Notes: generated from the sequence alone by a model not told the origin. A DNA stretch of 64,000 bases from Varibaculum cambriense DSM 15806 (GCF_000420065.1 NZ_ATUF01000004.1:1-64000); one strand, 5' to 3'; numbered from the stretch's first letter, positions 45,760-55,745 are shown. Numbers and translations: made by a program.

Positions 45760-48700
45760 CTAGTTGCCGATAATTTTTAAGGTAGAGCCTTTATCTTTAG
45801 CGGCAATAACCTGAATTTGATCCGCAATTTCACCGCGTAAGGTATCTACGTGACTAATTAATCCCACGGTTCGCCCGGAGGTAGAAGTATTTTTTAGTGC
45901 CTCCATTACCAGTTCCCGTTTACTGGTATCCAAAGTGCCAAATCCTTCATCAATAAACATAGAAGAAATTTCGATTCCCCCAGCTTCCGCAGTTACTACT
46001 TCCGATAGACCCAGGGCTAAAGAGAGGGAACAGTAAAACAACTCTCCGCCCGATAACGCTGAAATCTCGCGTGCTTTATCGGAAGAGTTATCGGTGACTG
46101 CCAGGGATAATGCCTGGTTACGCCGACGGGAAGATTCGGAGTCGCTACGGGAAAGCTGATAGCGACCTCCCGAAATTTTTCCTAAATGCGGATTGGCGGC
46201 GTTTAAAACTTCCTCAAAACGATCCAAGAGTACCCAGGTGGCTAAGGGGGCGCGCACCGCGGATCCTTCCTCTCCTCTAGCTAGATTTGCGAGGGCGATT
46301 AAGGGGGCAGAATCTTTAATAGATTCCAAATATCGGGCGGCAGCGGTTTGCAAGTCACTTATTGCGCTCGCTACCGTTTTTAATTGCTCTGTAACTTTCG
46401 CTAGTTCTGCCTGCTTATTTTGGAAAATTTCTGCCTGGGCGGTGGCTTTTTCCGTTAGGGCTTCTAAATCTGGCAGTACAAAGTCGGGGTCTGTCAGCTT
46501 TTGAATCCGGTCAGTCTTCAGCTTTACCTGGTTGGCCTGAAATGACTGATCCCAGGCGTGTACGGCAGTTTTTAGTTCTTGGAATTTATCTGCTTCCAAC
46601 AGGGCGGCTTGCGCCGCCAGAGCATCTGGGAAATGCGCTTGGAGTAAAGATTTTTCTAGATGTTCTTGCGCATGGGACAAATTGCTTAGAGCTTCCCGGG
46701 TGTTTCTGAGATTCTTTATCAGTGAAGCCAGTTTGTTTTGGTCTTCACTAAGGCTGCGTTGCCGCGTCAAAAGGTTGCTAGATTGCCCGGAAGCAGCAAC
46801 CTCGGCGGTAATTTCCCGAATCTGTCCCAACGCGTTGGCGAGTTTATTCTTTTCGAGGTTCGCGGAATTAACTGAGGCTCGTACCAAATCCCGATACTGC
46901 TGAGCCTGTTTTTCTAGCTGCGCTAGCTGCTGGTGCACAGCCTTTAGCGCTTTCGCTTGCTCCTGCAGGTAGGCCACCCGGGTGTCAATCACCTGTGCGT
47001 TTCCGGGCCAGTTTTGCCGTAGCCACCGGATACCAACCCGCAAACGGTCGCGCTCTTTTCTTAGCTGTTGGTGTTTTTCTCTTAAAGTGGTCTCTGCGCT
47101 AGTGAACTGGTCTTTTAGCCTGGTTAGCTCGGTGAGGGAGCGCTCCTGATTCGCGTCGCCGTGGGCGGGATCCGGATGCGAGGAAGAGCCACAAACCGGG
47201 CAAGGGCGCCCCGCTTCCAAGCGAGAGGCTAAAAGAATCGCCGAATCCACAAAAAAATCGCGCTCGTATTGGGTAGCGGCTGCGCGCGCCCTTGCTACCT
47301 TTTTACTGAAAGCCGGAAGTTTACCCACCTCATTCTGAAAGCGTTTGAAATCCTGCAAAAAATGCTGGCGTTCCCCCTCGTACTGCCGTAACTGCAGCTG
47401 TTTTTGCCGGGCATCCTCAAAACCGAGTTGTTCTTTTTCTAGACGTAGCTGCCGGACTCTTAGCGTCTGCATTTGGGGTGCTAACAGCGTGAACTCTTTA
47501 GCCGCCTGGGCGGCAGCCTGGGAATGTTCTACATACCTTTTCCGAGCGTTTTTAGCCGTAGCTTCTAAAGACTCAAGTTTTTTCTGCCGCTCAATCAACG
47601 GTGCTAACACTCCCAGGTCTTTAGAATTCTTTTCGTGCTGTTTGGTTACCCTTTCTTCGAGCTCGCTTAGGGAAGTTTCCGAGGTCGGTAGCGGGCGAGT
47701 ATCAAAAGGCGCGGGGGAAGTCTGCAACGCTGCTAGCAGTTGCGTCTGCGCGGTAGCTAAGTTTTCTTGATAGCGTTGCGTTTCCCTGATTTCGGCAGCG
47801 ACTAGTCTTGCACGTTCGTGAAGTGCGATTTGTTTTCGATTGGTTTCCACGCCCTCCTGGCGTGCTTGGAGCTGTTTTTCTTCCGCTAATAGGCGGGTCA
47901 GTTCCTGGAAATCCTCCTGGAGAGTTTTTGCTGCTTCTTTCTTTTCCAAGGCGGCCTGGTACTGGGCGCCAGCGGTTTTTACCCGTTGACTATGGGTGCT
48001 TAGCCATTGTCGAGAGTGCACGGCTGGCAACAGGTAGTAAGGCTCCCAAGATTTGATTAAATCCTCATCTAAAACTGCGGGTAAAGCTCTAAGGGTGGCG
48101 TGCAAAGTTTCCAACTCGCTGCGGGAACTACCCACCGACTGCGCCAATTTGTTCCAGGTATCAACGAAAATCTCTAGCTTGTTAACAATAGTTGTCGAGC
48201 CTGCTTGGGCACTAGTTTGCGCTTGTCGGGCACGCTCCGTAAATTCTTTTTGCATCCGCTCAAAGATCTGGGTACCAAAAATTTGTTGCAAAATCTCTTG
48301 TCTCTCATCGGAAGATGCCCGTAGGAAACGCGAAAAAGCCCCCTGGGGTAAAATCACGGTCTGCAAAAACTGGGATTTAGTTAGCGGCAGGATTCGGGTA
48401 GCTAACTCCTCATTAACGGTTCGCGGTTGCGAGGCAATCGCGTCGCCTGGATCGGCGTCCTCCCTGCTTAGGCGCCACAGACTCGCCTGGGCTGGCTGCG
48501 AAGTAGTCCCCGATCCGCGTTGTTTAGGTCGCTCATATTTGGGGGTGCGCCAAATCCGGTACAGCTGTCCGCGAGCCTCAAAATCTAGCTGCACCCAACT
48601 GATTTGGTCGTCACCAGCGTAATCGGAGCGTAGCCGGCTTTTTGAGGAGTTAGATTCCAAGGCCACATCACTATAGAGGGCGAAAACAATGGCATCCAGA

Positions 48701-48834
48701 ATGGTAGATTTTCCCGAACCAGTGGGGCCGTGAATCAAGAACAGCCCCGAGCCGGTACCCAGTTTGGTGAAATCAATAGTTTCTTTGCCGCCAAAAGAGC
48801 CCACGGCCTCGAAGCTAAGCTTTAAAATTCGCAC
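45760..48834 (-). CDS. sbcC: Exonuclease subunit SbcC
   Basis: 1024 residues. Walker A is IHGPTGSGKSTILDAI near the start; Walker B is FIDEGFGTLD near the end; the ABC signature is SALSGGELFYCSLSLALG. Between them lies a very long coiled coil with the zinc-hook CPVC at about the middle. With SbcD it forms the Mre11-Rad50-like nuclease that cuts hairpins and processes DNA ends. The start is the base after the sbcD stop, so the two are coupled. Confidence 0.95.
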   Translation of the reverse strand: MRILKLSFEAVGSFGGKETIDFTKLGTGSGLFLIHGPTGSGKSTILDAIVFALYSDVALESNSSKSRLRSDYAGDDQISWVQLDFEARGQLYRIWRTPKYERPKQRGSGTTSQPAQASLWRLSREDADPGDAIASQPRTVNEELATRILPLTKSQFLQTVILPQGAFSRFLRASSDERQEILQQIFGTQIFERMQKEFTERARQAQTSAQAGSTTIVNKLEIFVDTWNKLAQSVGSSRSELETLHATLRALPAVLDEDLIKSWEPYYLLPAVHSRQWLSTHSQRVKTAGAQYQAALEKKEAAKTLQEDFQELTRLLAEEKQLQARQEGVETNRKQIALHERARLVAAEIRETQRYQENLATAQTQLLAALQTSPAPFDTRPLPTSETSLSELEERVTKQHEKNSKDLGVLAPLIERQKKLESLEATAKNARKRYVEHSQAAAQAAKEFTLLAPQMQTLRVRQLRLEKEQLGFEDARQKQLQLRQYEGERQHFLQDFKRFQNEVGKLPAFSKKVARARAAATQYERDFFVDSAILLASRLEAGRPCPVCGSSSHPDPAHGDANQERSLTELTRLKDQFTSAETTLREKHQQLRKERDRLRVGIRWLRQNWPGNAQVIDTRVAYLQEQAKALKAVHQQLAQLEKQAQQYRDLVRASVNSANLEKNKLANALGQIREITAEVAASGQSSNLLTRQRSLSEDQNKLASLIKNLRNTREALSNLSHAQEHLEKSLLQAHFPDALAAQAALLEADKFQELKTAVHAWDQSFQANQVKLKTDRIQKLTDPDFVLPDLEALTEKATAQAEIFQNKQAELAKVTEQLKTVASAISDLQTAAARYLESIKDSAPLIALANLARGEEGSAVRAPLATWVLLDRFEEVLNAANPHLGKISGGRYQLSRSDSESSRRRNQALSLAVTDNSSDKAREISALSGGELFYCSLSLALGLSEVVTAEAGGIEISSMFIDEGFGTLDTSKRELVMEALKNTSTSGRTVGLISHVDTLRGEIADQIQVIAAKDKGSTLKIIGN

Positions 48835-50082
48835 TTAATTCTCCTCCCGCGCCTGCTCATAAATCTCTTCTACCAGTTCATTTTCGCTTTCGCTTAGCTC
48901 TTTTCCGCCGCGCACTTGCTTAAAGAAATCTTTGGCGAGCGCCGCGGGTCGATAGCGATTAGCTCGTAAGGAGCGGTGCTGCTCCTCTAAATTCGCCGGG
49001 GAAGTTTCATGCAAAATGGCCAAAGCTTTCGGGAAACGTCGTTTTAATTTGGTGACCAGATGCGCTGGTCGCTGCGGGTCAGTCACCGTGATTTCGAGCC
49101 AGTAGCGAGTGAACTCTTCATAACGGGAGCTAGTTAGCAGGTTTGCAAAAGAGTCTTTGATACGTCCTACTGGCCGGAACACCGGGGTGGGAACTAGCTG
49201 GGGATCTAAATCTTGGGCGGCCGTATCTAAGAGCACCACCGATTTTGGCGTGTGGCATTCCGAAAAAGAGAAAGTAATCGGTGATCCGCTGTAGCGCCCC
49301 GCAGACCGGACGGTATGCAGATTTTGCGGCACATGTAAATGTCCCAATGCCAAATAGTCGGGGGCCGGCATCTCTGAAATTGATTCGGGATCGGTTTCCC
49401 CATAGTTTTCAAAGACCTGCAGGGGAACCGATTGCACAGTCCCGACGGTGATGTCCCGTTCGCTGTCACTAGCCTCGCCACCTACGGCAAAAGCGTGGGC
49501 CATAACCATAGTGCGGTCAACGCGAGGAAGGCGGAGTTGCGCTTTGCCCACTCGGCGCATGGCCGCCGCTACTACTGCTTCGTGTGAACGCGGCAGGCGG
49601 GGAAGGGATTCTTCTCCGTCACCACCTGCTGCTTCTTCTTTTTCCGCAGGTAGATATCCATCATAAAGACTGGTGCGTACCATATCGGGGTTGAGATAGG
49701 GGATGCCCCAAACCCGCAGGGTTTCAGCGGCGGCATTGATTTCCACCGGGCGGGTAATATCGGCTAAAGCGGTACGCAAATATAGGTTGCCCCGTACATA
49801 GGGAGCTAAAAAGCCCAGTCTTTCCGCAGAATCATGGTTTCCGGGAGTTAAAATTACTGCGGTTAGTTCGGTCAGTTCCGCCAATGCCCCGGAAACAATC
49901 TCTAAAGATTCCAGGGAGGGAATCGCGCGATCAAAAATATCCCCAGATACCATCACGGCCTGCACGTGCTCCTCACGCACCAGCTGAGTGAGGAAAGAAA
50001 AAAATTGGCGATGCGCCGCAGCTAAATCTTCCCCATAAAGAGTGCGACCCACATGCCAATCGGAGGTGTGGACTAACTTCAT
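48835..50082 (-). CDS. sbcD: Exonuclease subunit SbcD (Mre11-like)
   Basis: 415 residues. Metal-binding phosphoesterase motifs: HTSDWHVGRTL, VSGDIFDRAIP, LTPGNHDSAERLG and ALGHLHVPQ. The C-terminal part is the capping domain. First gene of the sbcDC operon, whose stop adjoins the sbcC start. Divergent from aroD. Confidence 0.95.
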   Translation of the reverse strand: MKLVHTSDWHVGRTLYGEDLAAAHRQFFSFLTQLVREEHVQAVMVSGDIFDRAIPSLESLEIVSGALAELTELTAVILTPGNHDSAERLGFLAPYVRGNLYLRTALADITRPVEINAAAETLRVWGIPYLNPDMVRTSLYDGYLPAEKEEAAGGDGEESLPRLPRSHEAVVAAAMRRVGKAQLRLPRVDRTMVMAHAFAVGGEASDSERDITVGTVQSVPLQVFENYGETDPESISEMPAPDYLALGHLHVPQNLHTVRSAGRYSGSPITFSFSECHTPKSVVLLDTAAQDLDPQLVPTPVFRPVGRIKDSFANLLTSSRYEEFTRYWLEITVTDPQRPAHLVTKLKRRFPKALAILHETSPANLEEQHRSLRANRYRPAALAKDFFKQVRGGKELSESENELVEEIYEQAREEN

Positions 50083-50170
50083 ACCATCGATTTTACTTAT
50101 TTACCGGCTAGGCACCGGGGATGTCAGGTGCGATATGTTTGAGCTAGTAAGACTTCCAGGAGGCAAACCG

Positions 50171-50929
50171 ATGGAACCAGGCTCACTGTTTTCCCCGGGG
50201 CGACCGGCACTAATTGTTCCGCTGACCGGTACAAATCAAGTCGAACTGCGGGGGCAGATTTCCCGAATTCCCCAGGCAGCCGATCTGGTCGAGTGGCGAT
50301 TGGATCTGCTCCGTGAATACCACAACCCCGCCTACTTGCGGGAAATTGTGGAGGCCGTGGCTCCGGTTATCAAACTCCCGTGGCTAGCTACCTGCCGCAG
50401 CAAACATCAGGGGGGAGGCTCGCAGATGGTGCCTACCCACCAGTTTGAAACTATGAAGATGCTGGTAAAGGCGGGAGCCAGCGCCCTCGATATTGAGGAT
50501 GATTTTTCTTTGGCAACTGAGGCTTTAGCTTATGCTCATGACCTGGGGGTAGTGAGTGTGCTTTCTCGGCATTATTTTGCGGCCGCAGAAGCCGAAAAGA
50601 TGGATCGCGAAAGCATCTATAACTGGTTAGCCGCCGCCCATGAACGCGGGGCGCAGGTGGCAAAACTGGCTCTTACCATCACCAGCACGCAGCATCTGCT
50701 AGCCGTTTTTACCGCCATGGAAAACTATTACCGGGACACTGCTGGTAAGCGCCCATTTCTCGTTGCAGGTATGGGGCCACTTGGTACCGCCAGTCGTCTG
50801 GTAGGGGGAGTATTCGGTAACTGTGCAACTTTCGCGGTGCTCCCAGGAGCGGAACCCAGCGCCCCGGGACAAGTAACAGCCGCTTTGCAAGCAGAAGTTC
50901 TATCCGCTCTCGGAAAGGAAGAATCATAA
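50171..50929 (+). CDS. aroD: Type I 3-dehydroquinate dehydratase
   Basis: 252 residues, a TIM barrel. Schiff-base Lys in AQVAKLALTI; the catalytic His in VVSVLSRHYF; substrate-binding GxxxTxR region WLATCRSKHQGGGSQM. It converts 3-dehydroquinate to 3-dehydroshikimate. The ATG at 50171 has AGGAGG seven bases before it; longer frames starting at 50042 or 50135 lack this and the first would overlap the divergent sbcD. The next gene starts one base after its stop. Confidence 0.93.
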   Translation: MEPGSLFSPGRPALIVPLTGTNQVELRGQISRIPQAADLVEWRLDLLREYHNPAYLREIVEAVAPVIKLPWLATCRSKHQGGGSQMVPTHQFETMKMLVKAGASALDIEDDFSLATEALAYAHDLGVVSVLSRHYFAAAEAEKMDRESIYNWLAAAHERGAQVAKLALTITSTQHLLAVFTAMENYYRDTAGKRPFLVAGMGPLGTASRLVGGVFGNCATFAVLPGAEPSAPGQVTAALQAEVLSALGKEES

Positions 50930-50930
50930 T

Positions 50931-51722
50931 ATGAGGAATATTGGTGAGGACGTAGGCCTGCTACTAGAAATCGCAGACCAGGTAGATCAGTACACGCTAA
51001 CGCATTTTACCCAGCGTGACTACCAGGTGTATGAAAAAGCTGATCTAACCCCAGTATCTGATATTGATCGCGGTGCCGAACAGATGATTCGGCAGGCGTT
51101 AGCGGATGCCCGCCCTGATGACCTGATTTATGGGGAAGAATACGGGGGGAGCGCCGCCGAAGCTACCCAAGCTCGCTGGATTATTGATCCCATTGACGGC
51201 ACCAAAAATTTTGTGCGGGGAGTACCCGTCTGGGCAACCCTAATCGGTTTGGAACTGGATGGAGAAATGGTGGCTTCGGTAGTTAGCGCTCCGGCTTTGG
51301 CACGGCGCTGGTGGGCAGGTCGCGGCTTAGGGTCTTGGCGTGCTTTTAATGGGGGAGAGCCGCAAGCTAACCAGGTTTCTAAGATCAGCGAACTCAAAGA
51401 TGCTTCCCTTAGTTACTCGTCTTTGATCGGTTGGGAAGAACGAGGAAAATTGCCTGCCTTTTTGGAGCTGACCCGAAAAGTATGGCGCACCCGCGCCTAT
51501 GGGGATTTTTATTCCTATATGTTGGTGGCTGAGGGCGTGGTTGACGTCGCGGCCGAACCAGAACTAGAAATCTATGATATGGCAGCGTTAGTGCCCATCG
51601 TAGAGGAAGCTGGAGGGCGTTTTACCTCGCTGGAAGGGAAAAAAGGGTGTGTTGGTCGCAACGCTTTGGCGACTAACTCGCACTTACACCAACGTATTTT
51701 GGCTATGTTGGGAGGCAAGTAG
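50931..51722 (+). CDS. Inositol monophosphatase-family phosphatase (possible histidinol-phosphatase)
   Basis: 263 residues. The metal sites are in YGEEYGG, WIIDPIDGTKNFVRGVPVWATLI and EIYDMAALVPIVEEAGG. The family includes inositol-1-phosphatase, fructose-1,6-bisphosphatase and histidinol-phosphatase (HisN); the DMAALVPIVEEAGG form is seen in HisN. It adjoins aroD with a one-base gap, so an aromatic or histidine biosynthetic role is likely but not proven. Converges on rsgA with a 39-base overlap. Confidence 0.83.
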   Translation: MRNIGEDVGLLLEIADQVDQYTLTHFTQRDYQVYEKADLTPVSDIDRGAEQMIRQALADARPDDLIYGEEYGGSAAEATQARWIIDPIDGTKNFVRGVPVWATLIGLELDGEMVASVVSAPALARRWWAGRGLGSWRAFNGGEPQANQVSKISELKDASLSYSSLIGWEERGKLPAFLELTRKVWRTRAYGDFYSYMLVAEGVVDVAAEPELEIYDMAALVPIVEEAGGRFTSLEGKKGCVGRNALATNSHLHQRILAMLGGK

Positions 51723-52685
51723 ACGCCGGAAGGATTCTACCCGCCGCTCTTGGGCGGGATCGGTTTCTTCTAAGCTGCTCAGCTGGCATCCCGGTGAAGA
51801 CTGCAAATGAGGACACAGTTTCGGACAGCGAGTGGCCACCTCCGCTAGATCGGGGAAAGCGGCCAACAGGTCCTCCTCGCTAATATGAGCTAACCCGAAA
51901 GAGCGAATCCCCGGCGTGTCAATCAACCAGCCATCCTGGTAGGGGAGTGCCATTACCGAAGTGGAGGTGTGGCGCCCACGCCCAGTCACTTGGTTAACGT
52001 GCCCGGTAGAGCGGGCAGCGTCGGGAATCAAGGTATTCATAAGTGAGGATTTACCTACCCCCGAGTGGCCCACCAGTACGCTGACCCGCCCAGCCAATAG
52101 CTCGGCTACCTCATCGAGTCCTTCTCCGCTTTCTATACTGGTTACCACGCTGGGCACCTGCAAGGGTCGGAAAAGTTCTAGCAGCGGCTCTGGTGAGGTC
52201 AGATCGGATTTAGTAACCAGTAGTAACGGCTCGATTCCCGCGCAGTAAGCGGCAACTAATAGCCGATCAATCATTCCTGGACGGGGCAAAGGGTCGGCAC
52301 AGGCGGTAACAATTGCCATTTGATTAGCGTTTGCCACCATGGGCTTTTCTTTCGCCCCGGGACTGTCTTCCGCGGAGCGGGTTAGTTCGGTTTGCCGGGG
52401 TAAAACTTCCACAATCCGCGCTAGGGAACCACTTTTCCCACTTAAATCCCCGGTGACCCGTACCTGATCGCCGACTACGATACCGTGCCTGCCTAGGGCT
52501 CGGGCTTTTACCCCCACCAATTTGGTGTCTCCCATTTGCACGTGGATCCGACCACGATCTACCGCGAACACAAAAGCAGTGGGACTAGCAGAATAATCTA
52601 CCTGTTTTTTCGAGCGGCGCGGTTTCGAGCGGGCGGGACGAACTCTAACCCTGGGATCGTCGGTGCCAATATCACGCCGAGCCAT
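51684..52685 (-). CDS. rsgA: Ribosome small-subunit GTPase RsgA
   Basis: 333 residues. An OB-fold N-terminus is followed by a circularly permuted GTPase with G4 (TKSD), G1 (GHSGVGKSSLMN) and G3 (DTPG), in that order. The zinc knuckle CPKLCPHLQSSPGCQL follows. It is a late 30S assembly factor. The ATG at 52685 overlaps the end of aroA by 14 bases. Confidence 0.95.
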   Translation of the reverse strand: MARRDIGTDDPRVRVRPARSKPRRSKKQVDYSASPTAFVFAVDRGRIHVQMGDTKLVGVKARALGRHGIVVGDQVRVTGDLSGKSGSLARIVEVLPRQTELTRSAEDSPGAKEKPMVANANQMAIVTACADPLPRPGMIDRLLVAAYCAGIEPLLLVTKSDLTSPEPLLELFRPLQVPSVVTSIESGEGLDEVAELLAGRVSVLVGHSGVGKSSLMNTLIPDAARSTGHVNQVTGRGRHTSTSVMALPYQDGWLIDTPGIRSFGLAHISEEDLLAAFPDLAEVATRCPKLCPHLQSSPGCQLSSLEETDPAQERRVESFRRLLASQHSQNTLV

Positions 52686-54000
52686 TAGCACCAGCCAACA
52701 TGGTTTCCCAAGTCGCAGTAAAATCCGGAAAAGTTTTAGCTACGCACTTAATATCTGCAATCCGCACCCCGGGAACCTGCAAACCGATCAGGGCAGCAAA
52801 CATCGCCATCCGATGATCAGCGTAGGTTTGCACTAAATCGCCGTGTAATGGTGACGGAGAAATCCGGAGAGTAGTTTCGCTGGCTTTAGCTTTACCACCC
52901 AGGCGTTTAATTTCCGTTTCGAGGGCGGTTAAGCGGTCAGTCTCGTGTCCGCGCAGATGCCCGATCCCGGTAAGTTTTGAAGGCTCCACTGCCAAGGTAC
53001 ACAAGGCAGCCAAGGTGGGAGTTAATTCGCCGATGGCTTCCAAGTCACATTGGGTGCCGCCAATTACCCCATTGCCTTGACAAACCAAGCTGCCTTCGGG
53101 AGAGCGATAAATCCGTGCCCCCATAGGAGTCAGTAGTTGCCGCCAAGCATCCCCAGCTTGGAAAGTCTTAGCGGGCCAATGGGGGATACTAACTTGTCCG
53201 CCGCAAATCATGGCTGCGGCCAGGAACGGTCCCGCATTAGTTAAATCGGGTTCGATATGGCGCTCGCCGCCCCGTAGGCACGCAGGCCGACAGCGCCACA
53301 GATGCCGAATCTGGCGAGTATTCCAATCTCCGGTTTCTCCACCCAGATTTTCGATTTGTCCGCCACAGGCGTTTACTTCCGCTACTGTCATTTCTACGTG
53401 ACGGATAGAAGGTAAAACCGAGTCGACTTCTATCTGGAGTTCAAAGGGGAGCGCTGGTGAGATTAGCAGCAAGGCAGAAACAAATTGAGAGGAGGAAGAA
53501 GCATCTACCTGTAGCTGCTGCAGTTGCTCACTGGCGTTAAGCTGACCGCTAATAGTGAAAGGTAAATGTCCCGGCTTTGGCATATCGCTAAACTGGGCGC
53601 CCAGCTTAGTTAAAGCATCTAGCAGACCTTTCATGGGACGGGCACCGGCAGCTTCATCCCCTTGGAAACGTACCGGCCGGCCACTAAGTAGCGCCACTGG
53701 AGTTAAGAACCGCATAACCGTCCCTGCCAGACCGCACTCAATAATCCCGGTTTGGGGAGTCAGCTTAGCAGGGGGAGTGATTAGAAGTCCTCCCGCTTGC
53801 TCATCTACCTGGGCTCCAAATTCTTGGATACCGGCAATCATCAACTCGGTATCCCGGCAACGCAAAGGGTTGGTTAGTAAAGTTGGTTCTTCCGCTAGTA
53901 GCGCTAATACCAGGGCGCGGGCAGTTAAAGATTTAGAGGGCGGAAGCGAGATTACCGCATTTAGTGGGGTGCTTTTGACGGGGGCATTCCAGACACTCAA
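52672..54000 (-). CDS. aroA: 3-phosphoshikimate 1-carboxyvinyltransferase (EPSP synthase)
   Basis: 442 residues. N-terminal PPSKSLTARALVLALLA (the KS lysine region), the CGLAGTVMRFLTPVALL segment with its glycine loop, and LRGHETDRLTALETEIKRLGG. It transfers enolpyruvate to shikimate-3-phosphate, the sixth step of the shikimate pathway. It precedes rsgA and overlaps it; aroD lies nearby in the opposite direction. Confidence 0.95.
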   Translation of the reverse strand: MSVWNAPVKSTPLNAVISLPPSKSLTARALVLALLAEEPTLLTNPLRCRDTELMIAGIQEFGAQVDEQAGGLLITPPAKLTPQTGIIECGLAGTVMRFLTPVALLSGRPVRFQGDEAAGARPMKGLLDALTKLGAQFSDMPKPGHLPFTISGQLNASEQLQQLQVDASSSSQFVSALLLISPALPFELQIEVDSVLPSIRHVEMTVAEVNACGGQIENLGGETGDWNTRQIRHLWRCRPACLRGGERHIEPDLTNAGPFLAAAMICGGQVSIPHWPAKTFQAGDAWRQLLTPMGARIYRSPEGSLVCQGNGVIGGTQCDLEAIGELTPTLAALCTLAVEPSKLTGIGHLRGHETDRLTALETEIKRLGGKAKASETTLRISPSPLHGDLVQTYADHRMAMFAALIGLQVPGVRIADIKCVAKTFPDFTATWETMLAGANGSA

Positions 54001-54003
54001 AGT

Positions 54004-54390
54004 TTAGTCCTGCCTCGCGGGGAAAATTTCGGAGGTTAAACCAGCATGGAGCGCTAGCCCCTGGGCAATTCTCAAGGCATCAACCTTTCCTGGCTGCCAG
54101 CCATTGACAATGGTTGCTGCTCCGTTGGCTAGCACTAAAGCACTGGTAGCTAGGGGAGAACGGCGGGTAGTAGCCATCCGCAAGGCCAAGACGGATACCG
54201 CCACTCCGCAAACTTTAGCAATAGTTTTCACATCGCTTTTAGTCAGCGGAGGAAAGCCATTCTTTTCCATTAGCTCTAGGTGATGTTGGGCTAAACGCGC
54301 ATGCTTATCACTGTTACGTACCGCGTCGATCCCCTCAATAATTAAAGGTGCCGCTATTAGCGCGCGAGAAAGTACATACCTATTAGCCAT
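54004..54390 (-). CDS. Small DoxX-like membrane protein
   Basis: 128 residues: RYVLSRALIAAPLIIEGIDAVRN, VCGVAVSVLALRMATTRRSPLATSALVLANGAATIVNGW and a third helix. It has three to four hydrophobic helices in DoxX-like order. Function unknown. It ends three bases before the aroA start and is probably first in that transcript. Confidence 0.75.
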   Translation of the reverse strand: MANRYVLSRALIAAPLIIEGIDAVRNSDKHARLAQHHLELMEKNGFPPLTKSDVKTIAKVCGVAVSVLALRMATTRRSPLATSALVLANGAATIVNGWQPGKVDALRIAQGLALHAGLTSEIFPARQD

Positions 54391-54475
54391 GTTTCTATTG
54401 TTACCTAAGCTGCTGGCTATTTCTAGCTTCTGGGAGTTTAATTACCCAAACTGAGAATCTGAAAACCAAGCTAGA

Positions 54476-55183
54476 ATGGAGTTAATGGAAACTGAAATCC
54501 TAGAGACGAACCGGGCAGGCACGGCTGAGTTACCTAAAAAGGTAGACTCTGAGCGCGGACAGCTGCTCGCGGGCGAAAACGGGGAGGAAGCTCTGCCGGC
54601 TGCCTTAGCTGCCGGCGATAATAACGTGCCCCTGTCAGAACGTTTCAGTAAGGAAGCCCTGCCGCTGCTAGATCAACTTTATGCAGGAGCACTACGGCTT
54701 ACTCGCAAACCTGCCGATGCAGAGGACTTGGTACAAGATACCTATATGCAGGCATTCCGTAAGTTTCACCAGTACCAACCAGGTACTAATTTAAAAGCCT
54801 GGATGTACCGGATCATGACTAATACCTTTTTAAATCAGTACCGTTTAAAGACCCGCCGTCCGCAAGAGCAAGGATCAGGAGAAATTACTGATCAAGAGCA
54901 GGTAGCGCACTCACTGCATCAGGGAGAGGGGATGCCATCTGCCGAGACTACCGCTTTGGAACGACTTCCCAATGAAACCATCCAAGCGGCCTTTGACAAG
55001 CTCTCAGATGAGCATCGGGCGGTAGTCTACCTGGCGGATGTGGAACAGTTCAGCTATAAGGAAATATCGCAGATTCTGGGGATTCCTCTGGGTACAGTGA
55101 TGTCTAGGCTTCATCGAGGACGCAGCCAGCTTAGAGATGAACTGTCAGAATATGCCCGCGAGTACGGAATCGGGGTGAAGTAA
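54476..55183 (+). CDS. ECF sigma factor, SigR/SigH type
   Basis: 235 residues with region 2 ([39 protein letters not shown]) and region 4 ([44 protein letters not shown]). The match to SigR/SigH and the adjoining zinc anti-sigma gene suggest control of the disulfide (thiol) stress response. The N-terminal ~60 residues are acidic and variable. The start may instead be the ATG at 54485. The stop overlaps the anti-sigma start. Confidence 0.88.
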   Translation: MELMETEILETNRAGTAELPKKVDSERGQLLAGENGEEALPAALAAGDNNVPLSERFSKEALPLLDQLYAGALRLTRKPADAEDLVQDTYMQAFRKFHQYQPGTNLKAWMYRIMTNTFLNQYRLKTRRPQEQGSGEITDQEQVAHSLHQGEGMPSAETTALERLPNETIQAAFDKLSDEHRAVVYLADVEQFSYKEISQILGIPLGTVMSRLHRGRSQLRDELSEYAREYGIGVK

Positions 55184-55470
55184 TGAACGAGCAGCCATGT
55201 GGGCGTGATCCCTTTAGACATGCTACGGAAGAGTCCCGGGAGCTTAGTGAGGAAGAGGCACGCCATATTGCCGAATGTCCTTGTTGTCGGAAAATCCTAG
55301 AGGGCGAAGCTGCCGGCATCTCCTTGTCTTTGCGGCGCTGCCTGTGTCACGGAACTGTGGCTCCTTCGACCTTACGGACTCGGATTGTGCAGTCTCTGGC
55401 GTTATATATGCAAACGGAGGGGCTGCAGATTGCATATGAAGAACAACGCTATCAAGAAGACCAGACCTGA
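55183..55470 (+). CDS. Zinc-containing anti-sigma factor, RsrA-like
   Basis: 95 residues. The ZAS motif is HIAECPCC (H28, C32, C35), with C6 near the start and C53/C55 later, matching the positions of the redox Cys in Streptomyces RsrA. On oxidation such proteins lose zinc, form a disulfide and release the sigma factor. Overlap with the sigma gene by one base supports the pair. In Streptomyces the late Cys are adjacent; here they are Cys-Leu-Cys. Confidence 0.85.
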   Translation: MNEQPCGRDPFRHATEESRELSEEEARHIAECPCCRKILEGEAAGISLSLRRCLCHGTVAPSTLRTRIVQSLALYMQTEGLQIAYEEQRYQEDQT

Positions 55471-55591
55471 GATTGCCGAAAATCGTGGATGCTTAGGTGG
55501 ATAATTTTTCCGCCAGCATCGTCAGTTTTCGAAAACGTGGGATTATGTGTAAAACTAGGGACGTTGTTTATTTATTGGGAAGGTGTAAAAG

Positions 55592-55666
55592 ATGTCTAAA
55601 CGTGGACGTAAACGCAAAAGCCGCCGTACCAGTGCCGCCAATCACGGCAAACGGCCTAACTGCTAA
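55592..55666 (+). CDS. 50S ribosomal protein bL37
   Basis: 24 codons: it begins MSKRGRKRKSRR and ends ANHGKRPNC. The pattern (K/R-rich N-half, then ANHGKRPN) is that of the small actinobacterial ribosomal protein bL37, which in mycobacteria is also 24 residues. GGGAAGG lies some nine bases before the ATG. It is too short for ordinary gene calling. A 23-bp terminator follows. It sits right after the sigma/anti-sigma pair. Confidence 0.88.
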   Translation: MSKRGRKRKSRRTSAANHGKRPNC

Positions 55667-55694
55667 GAACTTTAGCTACCGCTAAATCATCGCG

Positions 55695-55745
55695 GTAAAA
55701 GTTTGGAGGGTGGTGACTTTTCGTCACCACCCTCCAAACTTTTAC
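55695..55745. terminator. Bidirectional terminator between bL37 and kgd
   Basis: A 23-bp perfect inverted repeat (55695-55717 and 55723-55745) with loop TTTTC. It begins with GTAAAAG and ends with CTTTTAC, so U-rich ends exist on both strands. It ends nine bases before the kgd stop codon. Confidence 0.9.

Noticed and set aside
50042-50170. Upstream extension of aroD by 43 residues
   Set aside because: It would overlap sbcD and lacks a ribosome site; AGGAGG marks the ATG at 50171.
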